A DNA stretch of 64,000 nt from CAJXYS01 sp913063035 (GTDB lineage Bacteria > Pseudomonadota > Alphaproteobacteria > Rhodobacterales > Rhodobacteraceae), in assembly GCF_050586465.1 (NCBI RefSeq), contig NZ_JBOCEG010000001.1, positions 124,001 to 188,000 on the forward strand, in the 5' to 3' direction. This document shows, piece after piece, positions 1-7,752 of the stretch. Below the pieces are notes generated by a model, which was not told the origin of the DNA, ran no database searches, and was given only the letters and a program-made list of their open reading frames with translations. Within the stretch, counting starts at the first letter, position 1. Every line of letters starts with the position of its first letter. A program made the translations under genes and the position numbers.

Positions 1-67
1 GGGGCAGGTCCGTTGGCTGCGGTCATGCCCCAGCATAGAAAGCGCGGCAGGGCGCGGCAACGGGCGC

Positions 68-877
68 TCAGATCGTGACGGTCACGCCGGGCAGGGCAAG
101 CGCCTTCATCAGGTCGCGCAGCTCCTGGCGCGCCGCGATATTGGACAGGCTGAGCGTGCCCGTGCCGAGTTCCTTCAGGTCGAGCAGCGTCAGCCCGCGC
201 GGAAAGAGCTCGCGGAAGATGACCCGCTCGGCGAAGCCGGGCACGGTGCGGAACCCGATCCGCCTGGCCAGGTCCGTCAGGGCCGTCCCGACCTTGCGCT
301 TGTTGTGCATGTTCTGGCTGCCGAGCCGGTTGCGCAGCACGACCCAGTCGATCGGATCGAGCCCGGCCTCGGCCCGGAGCTGGCGCGCATGCCAGACCAT
401 TTCAGAGTAGATGGAGGGACCCTTGACCTTGCCGCTCTTGGCGTCGATCCGCGCCAGCAGGTCGAAATCGACGAAACTGTCGTTCATCGGCGTGATCAGC
501 GTGTCGGCCAGCGAATGGGCGAGCTGGCTCAGCCGCGTATGCGAGCCGGGGCAGTCGATCACGATGAATTCCACGATCTGTTCCAGCCCGGCGATGGCCT
601 CGCCCAGGCGGCGGTCCGACAGGTTCTCGCCGGGGGCGAGGTCGGCCTCTGTCAGGTCGGGCAGGGCCGCCATCAGCGGCGCGGGCAGGCTCAGCCCCTC
701 GCTGTCGGCATAGGCGATGCGGTTTTCGACGTAGCGCGCGAAGCTGCGCTGGCGCACGTCGAGATCGAGCGCGCCGACCCGGTGGCCCATCCGGGCCAGG
801 GCCGTGCCCACATGCATGCAGGTGGTGGATTTGCCCGAGCCGCCCTTCTCGTTGCCGACGACGATGATGTGGGCCAT
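68..877 (-). CDS. mipZ: MipZ-type ParA-family ATPase, division-site positioning
   Basis: A 269-residue P-loop ATPase of the ParA/MinD superfamily. The deviant Walker A motif (NEKGGSGKST, residues 9-18, with signature lysine 11 and nucleotide-binding lysine 16) sits at the extreme N-terminus, and an LDLD segment near residue 40 matches the MipZ-type Walker A' region. In alphaproteobacteria MipZ binds ParB at the origin regions, forms a polar gradient and blocks FtsZ polymerisation away from midcell; that role is inferred from family membership. It follows the rpmE terminator on the same strand, so it probably has its own promoter in the 97 bases upstream. Other ParA-like proteins are possible, but the NEKGG form of the motif favours MipZ. 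Confidence 0.85.
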   Translation of the reverse strand: MAHIIVVGNEKGGSGKSTTCMHVGTALARMGHRVGALDLDVRQRSFARYVENRIAYADSEGLSLPAPLMAALPDLTEADLAPGENLSDRRLGEAIAGLEQIVEFIVIDCPGSHTRLSQLAHSLADTLITPMNDSFVDFDLLARIDAKSGKVKGPSIYSEMVWHARQLRAEAGLDPIDWVVLRNRLGSQNMHNKRKVGTALTDLARRIGFRTVPGFAERVIFRELFPRGLTLLDLKELGTGTLSLSNIAARQELRDLMKALALPGVTVTI

Positions 878-900
878 GCCCCAACCCCCTGCTGGTCGAG

Positions 901-927
901 AAAAAAAGACGCGCCCGGCCGGGCGCG
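901..927 (-). terminator. Rho-independent terminator of the trmD-rplS-rpmE operon
   Basis: On the minus strand, 47 bases after the rpmE stop, an 18-base perfect palindrome (910-927; seven or more GC pairs with a GGCC loop) is followed directly by TC and seven T residues (907-901). This is a canonical intrinsic terminator and separates the ribosomal operon from mipZ. A second small hairpin (949-954 with 961-966) lies between it and rpmE. Confidence 0.85.
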
Positions 928-974
928 CCTCTCTATAGGGTATCGCTGCGGGCCGGAAAAGGCCCGGCGCCGCC

Positions 975-1196
975 TCAGAAGCCGAAGCCTTCGTACTTCT
1001 TCTTGAAGCGCGAAACGCGGCCGCCGGTGTCCATCAGGCGATGGCCGCCACCGGTCCAGGCCGGGTGCGCGGACGGGTCGATGTCCAGGGTGATCGTGTC
1101 GCCCTCGGCGCCGTAGGTGGAGCGCATCTGCACCGTGGTGCCGTCGGTCAGCTTGACGTCGACGAAATGATAGTCGGGATGGATGTCTTTTTTCAT
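975..1196 (-). CDS. rpmE: 50S ribosomal protein L31
   Basis: A 73-residue L31 protein of the large ribosomal subunit. It opens with MKKDIHPDYHFV, the typical L31 start, and has the DPSAHPAWTGG segment and a basic C-terminus (SRFKKKY). It lacks the CxxC zinc motif, so it is the zinc-independent (C-) form. The start at 1196 is fixed by homology and by the GAGGAG Shine-Dalgarno ahead of it; the frame is open further upstream inside rplS. It follows rplS by 11 bases and is the last gene before the terminator at 901-927. Confidence 0.95.
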   Translation of the reverse strand: MKKDIHPDYHFVDVKLTDGTTVQMRSTYGAEGDTITLDIDPSAHPAWTGGGHRLMDTGGRVSRFKKKYEGFGF

Positions 1197-1207
1197 CGCG
1201 CGTCTCC

Positions 1208-1591
1208 TCAGGCCTCGGCGCCGGGCTTCGGCTTGTAATTGGTCTGCTCGGCGATCCGGGCGGACTTGCCGCGGCGCGAGCGCAGGTAGTAGAGCTTGGC
1301 GCGGCGAACCTTGCCGCGACGCACCACCGTGATGTTGTCGATATTGGTGGAGTGCAGCGGGAACGCCCGCTCGACACCCTCGCCGAAGGAGATCTTGCGC
1401 ACGGTGAAGGTGCCGGCGATGCCGTCGCCGCCCTTGCGGCTGATGCACACGCCCTCGAAGTTCTGCACCCGGGTGCGCGACCCTTCGGTCACCTTGTAGC
1501 CGACACGGATGGTGTCGCCGGCCTTGAAATCCGGGATCTTCTTGCCGAGTTCGGCGATCTGCTCGGCCTCGATCTGTTCGATCAAGTTCAT
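1208..1591 (-). CDS. rplS: 50S ribosomal protein L19
   Basis: A 127-residue L19, located at the interface of the ribosomal subunits. Typical segments are MNLIEQIEAEQI at the start, DFKAGDTIRVGYKV near residue 25, an FEGVCI strand and the basic C-terminal stretch with AKLYYLRSRRGKSARI. The frame is open for another 31 codons upstream, but the start at 1591 is set by homology. It lies downstream of trmD in the conserved rpsP-rimM-trmD-rplS order. Confidence 0.96.
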   Translation of the reverse strand: MNLIEQIEAEQIAELGKKIPDFKAGDTIRVGYKVTEGSRTRVQNFEGVCISRKGGDGIAGTFTVRKISFGEGVERAFPLHSTNIDNITVVRRGKVRRAKLYYLRSRRGKSARIAEQTNYKPKPGAEA

Positions 1592-1640
1592 GACGGTCGT
1601 CCTTTTCTGCTCACGGTTTTCCCGCGAAGTTGGTCGCGCC

Positions 1641-2474
1641 TCAGAGCTCTCGGTCTCCTTCCGGGTCCCTATCCTGCGCCGCAAGATAAGCCCGCCAGAG
1701 GTCAGGTCGTCGTTCCTTTGTCAGCCTTTCGGCCTCGGCCTTCTGCCAGGCGGCGATCTTCGCGTGATGACCGGAGAGGAGAACCTCCGGTATCCTGCGA
1801 CCTTCCCAGACAGTCGGCCGTGTGTACTGCGGGTGCTCCAGGAGACCGTCGGAGAAAGACTCCTCCTCGGCGGACGCCTGATTCCCGAGCACGCGGGGTA
1901 TAAGGCGAACCGTCGCATCAATCAAGGCCTGAGCGGCGATCTCTCCGCCGGTGAGGACGAAGTCGCCGAGGCTGATCTCCTCGACACCGTAGGCCTCCAG
2001 CACGCGCTCGTCCACACCCTCGAACCGGCCGCAAAGGATCGTCACCCCGGCGGCCCCGCTCCAGCGCCGCGCGGTGGCCTGGGTAAAGGGCTTTCCGCGG
2101 GGCGAGAGATAGACCACCGGCCAGGCGGCGCGGTCGTCCGGCGTGCCCTGGCGGGCCGCCTCCAGCGCCGCGCCGACGACGTCGGGGCGCATCACCATGC
2201 CGGCCCCGCCGCCCGCGGGCGTATCGTCCACGTTGCTGTGCTTGCCCACCCCGAACTCCCGGAGCGGGATCGTCTCCAGCGCCCAGAGCCCTTCCTGCAG
2301 GGCCTTGCCGGTCAGCGAAAGGCCCAGGGTGCCGGGAAACGCCTCGGGGAAGAGCGTGACGATCCTGGCGGTCCAGACGCCGGCATGCCGGGGCGTCGGC
2401 GTCATGAGCTCGCGCGGCCGGGGGCTGGCCGAGATCGAGAGCCGGCCATGGGACCGGGGTTTGTCGTCGGTCAT
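1641..2474 (-). CDS. trmD: tRNA (guanine-N1-)-methyltransferase TrmD
   Basis: A 277-residue SPOUT-class enzyme that methylates G37 of tRNAs using S-adenosylmethionine, preventing +1 frameshifts. Core motifs are WTARIVTLFPE (residues 34-44), YLSPRGKPF (122-130), CGRFEGVDERV (138-148) and the trefoil-knot segment SLGDFVLTGGE (158-168). The N-terminus carries about 33 residues ahead of the family's usual start. The start at 2474 forms an ATGA overlap with the upstream membrane-protein gene, which supports it; a shorter start at the internal Met 24 is possible. Confidence 0.93.
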   Translation of the reverse strand: MTDDKPRSHGRLSISASPRPRELMTPTPRHAGVWTARIVTLFPEAFPGTLGLSLTGKALQEGLWALETIPLREFGVGKHSNVDDTPAGGGAGMVMRPDVVGAALEAARQGTPDDRAAWPVVYLSPRGKPFTQATARRWSGAAGVTILCGRFEGVDERVLEAYGVEEISLGDFVLTGGEIAAQALIDATVRLIPRVLGNQASAEEESFSDGLLEHPQYTRPTVWEGRRIPEVLLSGHHAKIAAWQKAEAERLTKERRPDLWRAYLAAQDRDPEGDREL

Positions 2475-3388
2475 GCGTCCTCCTCCTCGGCGCGGAGATC
2501 CTCGATCCGGCCGGCGAGATCTGTCAGCAGGTCGGCCTCGCCCGGGTGCAGCGCCTCGATCTCCGTGGCGATCGTGGTCAGGCGGGCCGGGTCGGGCAGC
2601 GCCTGCCGGGCCGCCGGGTCATGCGTGAGCAGCGCCGCCGCACGGCTGGCAAAGAGGCGCAGCGCCACGACGTCCGCCGTCGCCACGACGAGGTCAAAAA
2701 CCTCCTGCGCGGTGGCGTCGCGCGCGGCGCCGGGGTCGGTGACGTGCCAGACCGCGGCCAGGCGGTCGCGCGGCGTGCCGGTCGTCTCGGCGCGCACCAG
2801 CAGGGCCGGGCCCAGCCGGATATCCGTCACCGTGTCTTCCAGGCGGGCCAGGGCGGCGGCGATTTCCGCCTCGGTGACGTTGCCGCCGGCGGGCAGAGCC
2901 TCCAGCGCGTCGGTCTGCGTCAGCGCCACGCCGCCATCGGGCTGGGGCACCCGGCCTTGCGCCGCGCGGTCGGCCGCGGCCTGCCGCGCCGTCTCGTCCA
3001 GCCGCTTCAGCGCCGCCTCCGCCAGGTCCGCGCCGCCGTCGGACACGCCCCGCGGCCAGGCCATACGCCCGAGAAGGGCGCCGGCCAGCCCGACAAGCAG
3101 CCAGGCCGTCAGCGGGACCTCGGCATCGATCCCCGCGAGCGCGCGGAGCATGTGGCCGGTCCCCAGCAGCAGGCTGGCCAGCGCCAGGTGGATCGCGATG
3201 GTCACCGGCAGCATGGCCCGCGTTCCGGGCGCCAGCGGACCGCTCTCCGGGGACCGGGTCAGAACGGACCAGAGGAAGAACAGGCCGGCAAAGGCCAGAA
3301 GCGCGAGGTAGGGTGCCCCGGTGGCGCCGGCCGCTACGGGGGCGGCGAAGACCATGATCCCGGCCAGGAGGAACCCGGCGCGGCGCAT
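2471..3388 (-). CDS. Membrane protein of unknown function between rimM and trmD
   Basis: A 305-residue protein not recognised as a named family. The first ~130 residues hold about four hydrophobic segments (for example LLAGIMVFAAPVAAGATG and YLALLAFAGLFFLWSVL), followed by a soluble, alanine- and acid-rich, probably helical C-terminal half (residues 135-305). The start overlaps the rimM stop by one base and the stop overlaps the trmD start by four, so it is translationally coupled inside an essential translation operon. Many genomes have rimM and trmD adjacent, so this is an insertion relative to the common order. Function is unknown; the position suggests a lineage-specific membrane factor. 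Confidence 0.8.
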   Translation of the reverse strand: MRRAGFLLAGIMVFAAPVAAGATGAPYLALLAFAGLFFLWSVLTRSPESGPLAPGTRAMLPVTIAIHLALASLLLGTGHMLRALAGIDAEVPLTAWLLVGLAGALLGRMAWPRGVSDGGADLAEAALKRLDETARQAAADRAAQGRVPQPDGGVALTQTDALEALPAGGNVTEAEIAAALARLEDTVTDIRLGPALLVRAETTGTPRDRLAAVWHVTDPGAARDATAQEVFDLVVATADVVALRLFASRAAALLTHDPAARQALPDPARLTTIATEIEALHPGEADLLTDLAGRIEDLRAEEEDA

Positions 3389-3894
3389 CAGAACAGCCCG
3401 TCGGGCGGGTCGGCGATCAGCCGCCCGCCGGCGATGTCCACCGTCGGCACCGCCGCGCGGGTGAAGGGCAGCAGCACGGTATCGCCGTGTCCCGGCACCG
3501 CGATCTCCAGCAAATCCGTGGCCCCGTGGTTCTGCACGCCGCGGACGGTCCCCAGGTCGGTGCCGCCGGTGTCGAGCACCCGCAGACCGACAAGGTCGGC
3601 ATGGTAGAACTCGTCGTCGGGCAGGTCGGGCAGCGCGTCCCGGTCGACGTAGAGCCGGGTGCCGCGCAGCGCGTCGGCGGCTTCCTTGGTGGCGACGCCT
3701 GACAGCCGGGCGGCGAAGCCGTTCTTGACCGCCCGTGTCAGCGTCACCTCGAAGCTGCGCCGGCCTTCTTCCGTCCAGAGCGGGCCGTAACCGGCGATGT
3801 CCGCGGCCTCGGCACAGAAGCTCTTGAGCCGGACCTCGCCGCGCACGCCGAAGGCGCCGGCCACGGCGCCGACGCAGACTCGGTCGCCGCTCAT
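3388..3894 (-). CDS. rimM: 16S rRNA processing protein RimM
   Basis: A 168-residue RimM, a maturation factor for the head of the 30S subunit that binds S19. The N-terminal barrel begins with RVCVGAVAGAFGVRGEVRLKSF, and the C-terminal PRC-barrel has DEFYHADLVGLRV and the LLPF strand typical of the family. The start at 3894 is chosen by homology and by the ATGA overlap with a 47-codon ORF upstream; the frame is open 38 codons further but without family similarity. Confidence 0.94.
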   Translation of the reverse strand: MSGDRVCVGAVAGAFGVRGEVRLKSFCAEAADIAGYGPLWTEEGRRSFEVTLTRAVKNGFAARLSGVATKEAADALRGTRLYVDRDALPDLPDDEFYHADLVGLRVLDTGGTDLGTVRGVQNHGATDLLEIAVPGHGDTVLLPFTRAAVPTVDIAGGRLIADPPDGLF

Positions 3895-4034
3895 CGCTCC
3901 GCCCCCAGGCAGAGCCCTTGCGGCGTGACCGTGCCGCCCAGGTCGAGGCACCGGTCGACCGCGATGACGCGCTCGACCCGCATGCCCGCCCAGAAGGCGC
4001 CGGCGCAAAGGATCAGCATCAGCAGGCGCCGCAT
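3891..4034 (-). CDS. Small membrane-anchored protein (47 aa), unknown
   Basis: A 47-codon ORF filling the gap between rpsP and rimM. It starts 16 bases after the rpsP stop and ends in an ATGA overlap with the rimM start. The product has a basic start (MRRLL), one hydrophobic stretch (residues 4-18) that could be a signal anchor, then a short tail with two cysteines (29 and 42). Almost every third codon position is G or C, as in its neighbours. Spacing, overlap and codon use argue that it is translated; no function is recognised. It may mainly couple rimM translation to the operon. Confidence 0.6.
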   Translation of the reverse strand: MRRLLMLILCAGAFWAGMRVERVIAVDRCLDLGGTVTPQGLCLGAER

Positions 4035-4050
4035 GCCGGCCTCCGCGGGT

Positions 4051-4458
4051 TTACTCGGTCGCCTCTTCGGCGGCCTCGGTCTCTGCCTCGGCCGGGGCGG
4101 CCTCGGCGGCGGAAGCGGCCTCGGCGGCCTTGGCGGCTTTCTCCTCGGCGCGCTCCTGGGCCTTCTGGCCCGGCTTGGCCTTGTTCGGGTTGTTCCGGGT
4201 CTTGGCGGTCAGGACGCCGGCGGCCTCGAGCATGCGGCTGACGCGGTCGGTCGGCGTCGCGCCGTGCTCGAGCCAGGCCTTCACGCGGTCGAGGTCCATC
4301 TTCACGCGCTCTTCCGAATCCTTCGGCAGAAGCGGGTTGTAGATGCCCAGCTTCTCGATGAAGCGGCCGTCGCGCGGCATGCGCGAGTCGGCGGCGACGA
4401 TGCGGTAGAAGGGCCGCTTCTTGGTGCCGCCGCGGGCGAGACGAATCTTGATAGCCAT
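4051..4458 (-). CDS. rpsP: 30S ribosomal protein S16
   Basis: A 135-residue S16, a primary binder of 16S rRNA needed for 30S assembly. The first 80 residues are canonical (MAIKIRLARGGTKKRPFYRIV, then RDGRFIEKLGIYNPL). The C-terminal ~45 residues form an Ala/Glu/Lys-rich low-complexity extension, common in alphaproteobacterial S16. It stands between chorismate mutase and the rimM block in the conserved ffh-rpsP-rimM-trmD-rplS neighbourhood. Confidence 0.96.
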   Translation of the reverse strand: MAIKIRLARGGTKKRPFYRIVAADSRMPRDGRFIEKLGIYNPLLPKDSEERVKMDLDRVKAWLEHGATPTDRVSRMLEAAGVLTAKTRNNPNKAKPGQKAQERAEEKAAKAAEAASAAEAAPAEAETEAAEEATE

Positions 4459-4504
4459 GTGATCTACTCCTGTATTTGGCTGTCGATCGGGCGCTCGGCG
4501 CCCG

Positions 4505-4801
4505 TCATTCCTGCAGTTTCTCGTGGTGCCTGATGACTTCTGAGATGATGAAGCTCAGGAATTTCTTGGCGAATTCCGGGTCGAGATCGGCCCGTTGCGC
4601 CAGGTCTTCGAGCCGCTCGATCTGGCGCGCCTCACGCGCGGGATCGGACGGGGGAAGGTTGTGTTCGGCCTTGAGTCGCCCCACCGCCTGGGTGTGTTTG
4701 AAGCGTTCGCCCAGCGTGTAGACGAGGATCGCGTCGAGCCGGTCGATGCTCTCGCGGTGTTCCTTCAGCAGCGCGGCGGCCTGGGCGGTGGCGTCTTTCA
4801 T
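4505..4801 (-). CDS. Chorismate mutase, AroQ (type II) fold
   Basis: A 98-residue monofunctional AroQ-class chorismate mutase, converting chorismate to prephenate for phenylalanine and tyrosine. Family features are the RESIDRLDAILVYTLGERF helix with an Arg and acidic residues, AVGRLKAEHNLP with the conserved lysine, and a C-terminal helix ending SFIISEVIRHHEKLQ. The start at 4801 makes a 4-base overlap with the upstream GNAT gene. Its position between ffh and rpsP ties an aromatic biosynthesis enzyme to the translation operon. Confidence 0.88.
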   Translation of the reverse strand: MKDATAQAAALLKEHRESIDRLDAILVYTLGERFKHTQAVGRLKAEHNLPPSDPAREARQIERLEDLAQRADLDPEFAKKFLSFIISEVIRHHEKLQE

Positions 4802-5313
4802 TGCAGGGTCTCCGGGGCGGGGTGGCGGTAGACCAGGTCGGCGTAATCGGTGCGGGGGGCCTGGGGATCCTCGATTGCGCCCAGCCGGCGCGCGACCGCG
4901 ATGGAGCGGTCGTTGCGGCTGTCGATGTAGCTGACGAGACTGCCGACGCCGATCCCCGACCAGGCATGGTCGCGGAGCCGCGACGCGGCCTCGGTGATGT
5001 AGCCCTTGCCCTCGTGTCCGGCGAAGGCGATCCATCCGAGCTCGGGCTCCGGGTAGTCGGGCGGCTGGATCACCGACACCTGGCCCACGGTCTTCCCCGT
5101 CGCCGTTTCGATAACGGCAAGCCCGCCATGGCCCAGAAGATCCCATTGCGCGACATCCGAGGCGAACCAGCCCCAGGCCTCGGTCGCGCTGTAGGGTCCG
5201 CCCATGTAGACCGCGCGCTCCGACGTCATCACCGCCGCATAGGGCGGGAAATCCGCCATCAGATGCGGACGGAGCGTCAGCCGCTCTGTCGTCAGGGTGG
5301 GTGCCGCGGTCAT
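4798..5313 (-). CDS. GNAT acetyltransferase, RimJ/RimL-like
   Basis: A 171-residue GNAT-fold N-acetyltransferase. The N-terminal TLTTERLTLRPHLMADFPPYA pattern is typical of the RimJ/RimL/Acetyltransf_3 group, and the acetyl-CoA region (GYITEAASRLRDHAW, residues about 103-117) precedes the NDRSIAVARRLGA helix typical of the fold. The substrate cannot be told from sequence; protein N-termini or small amines are possible. It overlaps ffh upstream and chorismate mutase downstream by four bases each, so all three are translated as a block. Confidence 0.85.
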   Translation of the reverse strand: MTAAPTLTTERLTLRPHLMADFPPYAAVMTSERAVYMGGPYSATEAWGWFASDVAQWDLLGHGGLAVIETATGKTVGQVSVIQPPDYPEPELGWIAFAGHEGKGYITEAASRLRDHAWSGIGVGSLVSYIDSRNDRSIAVARRLGAIEDPQAPRTDYADLVYRHPAPETLQ

Positions 5314-6806
5314 TTCTTTTTCCCAAACCCCGAAAGGCCCGGCGGCAGGGGCATGCCCTTCTGCCCGCCCGCGCCCGGGAAGCCCGGCGGCAGCCCGCCG
5401 CCCTGGCCCTGCAGCGCGGCCGGGTCCATCCCGGCGAGGTCCTTGGGCATGCCGCCCTTGCCGAAGAGCTGGCCCATGGCCTGCTTCATCATGCCCCGGC
5501 CGCCCTTCTTTCCGAGCTTCTTCATCATGTCCGACATCTGCCGGTGCATCTTCAGCAGCCGGTTCAGGTCCTGCACTTCCTGGCCCGAGCCCGCGGCGAT
5601 GCGCTTCTTGCGGCTGGCCTGCAATATCTGGGGATTGGCACGCTCTTTCTTGGTCATGGACTGGATCAGCGCCACCTGCCGGCGGATCACCTTGTCGTCG
5701 TAACCCGCTTCCTCGACCTGCTTGGCCATCTTTCCCATGCCGGGCATCATCGACATGATGCCCTCCATGCCGCCCATCTTCTGCATCTGCTCGAGCTGCA
5801 TCTTCAGGTCGTTCATGTTGAACTGACCCTTCTGGAAGCGCTTCATCATGCGCTCCGCCTGCTCGGCCTCGATGGTTTCCTGGGCCTTCTCGACAAGGCT
5901 GACGATATCGCCCATGCCGAGAATGCGGCCGGCGATGCGCTCGGGCTCGAAGGTCTCGAGCGCCTCCATCTTCTCGCCGAGGCCGACGAACTTGATCGGC
6001 TTGCCGGTCACCGCGCGCATCGACAGCGCCGCGCCGCCGCGGCCGTCACCGTCCATGCGGGTCAGGACGACGCCCGAGATGCCGATCCGCTCGTCGAAAT
6101 TCTCGGCGGTGTGCACGGCGTCCTGGCCGGTCAGGCCGTCGACGACCAGCAGGGTCTCGCGCGGGGTGGCGACGTCGCGGACCGCCTCGACCTCGGACAT
6201 CAGCGCCTCGTCGATCGAGAGACGCCCGGCCGTGTCGAGCATGTAGACGTCGTAGCCGGCCAGCATCGCCTGTTGCTTGGCGCGCTTGGCGATCTGGACG
6301 GCCGTCTCGCCCTTGACGATGGGCAGCGTGTCGACGCCGATCTGCCGGCCGAGCACCTCGAGCTGTTCCATCGCCGCCGGGCGGTTGGTGTCGAGCGAGG
6401 CCATCAGGACCCGCTTGCCGTCCTTTTCCCTGAGCCGCTTGGCGAGCTTGGCGGTCGTCGTCGTCTTGCCCGAGCCCTGCAGGCCGACCATTAGGATCGG
6501 CGCGGGCGGGTTGTCGATCTTGAGGCTGCCCGGCTCGCCCTCGCCGGCGAGGACCGCGACCAGCTCGTCATGGACGATCTTGACGACCTGCTGACCCGGC
6601 GTGACCGATTTCGTCACCGCCTGGCCCGTGGCCTTTTCCTGCACCGACTTGACGAAGTCGCGCGCCACCGGCAGCGACACGTCGGCCTCCAGCAGCGCGA
6701 CCCGCACCTCGCGGAGCGCGGTCTTGACGTCCTCTTCGGAGAGCGCCCCCTGCTTGGTCAGCCGGTCGAAGACACCGGACAGGCGTTCGCTCAGACTTTC
6801 AAACAT
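5310..6806 (-). CDS. ffh: Signal recognition particle protein Ffh (SRP54)
   Basis: A 498-residue SRP GTPase that binds signal sequences and 4.5S RNA and delivers ribosomes to FtsY. N domain residues 1-90; G domain with Walker A GLQGSGKTT (108-116), the MLDTAGRLSIDE motif and TRMDGDGRGGAALS; methionine-rich M domain (about 330-440). A Gly/Pro/Met-rich tail makes it about 45 residues longer than the E. coli protein. It is the first gene of the minus-strand operon and has a GAAGGAGGA ribosome-binding site. Confidence 0.96.
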   Translation of the reverse strand: MFESLSERLSGVFDRLTKQGALSEEDVKTALREVRVALLEADVSLPVARDFVKSVQEKATGQAVTKSVTPGQQVVKIVHDELVAVLAGEGEPGSLKIDNPPAPILMVGLQGSGKTTTTAKLAKRLREKDGKRVLMASLDTNRPAAMEQLEVLGRQIGVDTLPIVKGETAVQIAKRAKQQAMLAGYDVYMLDTAGRLSIDEALMSEVEAVRDVATPRETLLVVDGLTGQDAVHTAENFDERIGISGVVLTRMDGDGRGGAALSMRAVTGKPIKFVGLGEKMEALETFEPERIAGRILGMGDIVSLVEKAQETIEAEQAERMMKRFQKGQFNMNDLKMQLEQMQKMGGMEGIMSMMPGMGKMAKQVEEAGYDDKVIRRQVALIQSMTKKERANPQILQASRKKRIAAGSGQEVQDLNRLLKMHRQMSDMMKKLGKKGGRGMMKQAMGQLFGKGGMPKDLAGMDPAALQGQGGGLPPGFPGAGGQKGMPLPPGLSGFGKKK

Positions 6807-7011
6807 GCCCTCGGTCCTCCTTCGACCCTTGCCACGTCTGCCCCCTCATGTGGGAAGGGGCGGCTCAAACGCCAACGGCACCCGCGGGCGAAACCTCGCT
6901 GACGGGTGGCGATCCCGGCTCTCGGCACGGGACCGGAAGGGTTGGCACTCTTCCGGATATCCCCGCGCGTCTACGCGGGGCCGCGGACGGAGTCAAGTCG
7001 GGAAGAGGGGT

Positions 7012-7035
7012 GCCCGGGGCGCGGCGGCCCCGGGC
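7012..7035 (-). terminator. GC-rich hairpin after azoR, possible terminator
   Basis: A perfect 9-bp stem (7012-7020 with 7027-7035, 6-base loop) lies 7 bases beyond the azoR stop in the direction of azoR transcription. It is followed by CCCCTCTT rather than a clear T tract, so it is a weak intrinsic terminator at best. Two further small hairpins (6933-6956 and 6961-6980) lie in the same 236-base gap between azoR and ffh; nothing else is seen there. Confidence 0.35.
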
Positions 7036-7042
7036 GGGCACG

Positions 7043-7651
7043 TCATGCCGCCAGCGGCAGGGCGTCGACGCGGGCCTCTGCGGCCTGCATCTTCTCGTCG
7101 CGGCCACGCATCAGGGCGTCCGCGATCACAAAGCTCACATCGGTGATGCCGAAGAAGCCCAGCATGTGCCGCAAGTAGCCGGAGGCGAAATCGACGTCGG
7201 ACCCCTCGGCCGTGCCGTCGGAGGCCATGGCGACGATCGCCCGCTTGCCCGTCATCAGGCCTTCCGGGCCGTTCTCGGTATACCTGAAGGTCACGCCGGC
7301 CCGCGCGACCTGGTCGATCCAGGCATTCATCTGCGTGGGCACCGTGAAGTTGTAGACCGGCAGGCCGATGACCAGCGTGTCGGCGGCCTGCAGCTCGGCG
7401 ATCAGCTCGTCCGAGAGCGCGAGCGCCTGCGCCTGGTCCGGTGTCCGGTCGGTTTCGGGGGTGAAGGCCGCGTCGGTCCAGGCGGCATCGACGAAGGGCA
7501 GCCCGCCCGACAGGTCGCGGCTGACGACGCGGGCCGCCGGGGCCGCGGCGGTGAGCCGGTCGAGGATCCGGCCGGTCAGCGCGCGGGTCACGGACCGCGC
7601 GCCCCTGATGGAGGTGTCGATGCGCAGGATCTGGCTGGGTTGTTCGGTCAT
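7043..7651 (-). CDS. azoR: FMN-dependent NADH-azoreductase (AzoR/flavodoxin-fold quinone reductase)
   Basis: A 202-residue flavodoxin-like NAD(P)H:quinone/azo reductase. Supporting motifs: RIDTSIRGARSVTRALTGRI near the N-terminus (FMN phosphate loop), the PVYNFTVPTQMNAWIDQV segment (about residues 95-112) and a TENGPEGLMTGKRAIV segment. Members give two-electron reduction of quinones and azo compounds and defend against electrophile stress. The start at 7651 is chosen by homology. It is divergent from a LysR regulator across a palindrome at 7722-7744, the usual arrangement for regulator/target pairs. Confidence 0.87.
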   Translation of the reverse strand: MTEQPSQILRIDTSIRGARSVTRALTGRILDRLTAAAPAARVVSRDLSGGLPFVDAAWTDAAFTPETDRTPDQAQALALSDELIAELQAADTLVIGLPVYNFTVPTQMNAWIDQVARAGVTFRYTENGPEGLMTGKRAIVAMASDGTAEGSDVDFASGYLRHMLGFFGITDVSFVIADALMRGRDEKMQAAEARVDALPLAA

Positions 7652-7721
7652 GGGAGGTCTCCGTTCGGTTTCTGGGGTCGACTCCTGAAATAACCTGCGC
7701 CCAGAAAAACGAAACACTGGC

Positions 7722-7744
7722 TTTCGCACATTGACTGTGCAAAA
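7722..7744. promoter_or_regulatory. Palindromic LysR-type operator between azoR and lysR
   Basis: An interrupted inverted repeat TTT-c-GCACA-TTGAC-TGTGC-a-AAA is centred in the 101-base divergent gap. GCACA (7726-7730) pairs with TGTGC (7736-7740), and the flanking TTT/AAA extend the symmetry. LysR regulators typically bind dyads with T-N11-A geometry next to the divergently controlled promoter, so this is the likely site for the neighbouring regulator. Assignment is by position and symmetry only. Confidence 0.6.
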
Positions 7745-7752
7745 TTTTGAGA

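Noticed and set aside
1..25. Possible start of a minus-strand gene (ATG at 25) downstream of mipZ
   Set aside because: Only eight codons are visible and the ribosome-binding site is weak, so it cannot be supported.
6807..7042. Structured RNA gene suspected from three hairpins between ffh and azoR
   Set aside because: The stems are short, GC-only and unevenly spaced, with no SRP RNA, 6S or tmRNA hallmarks.
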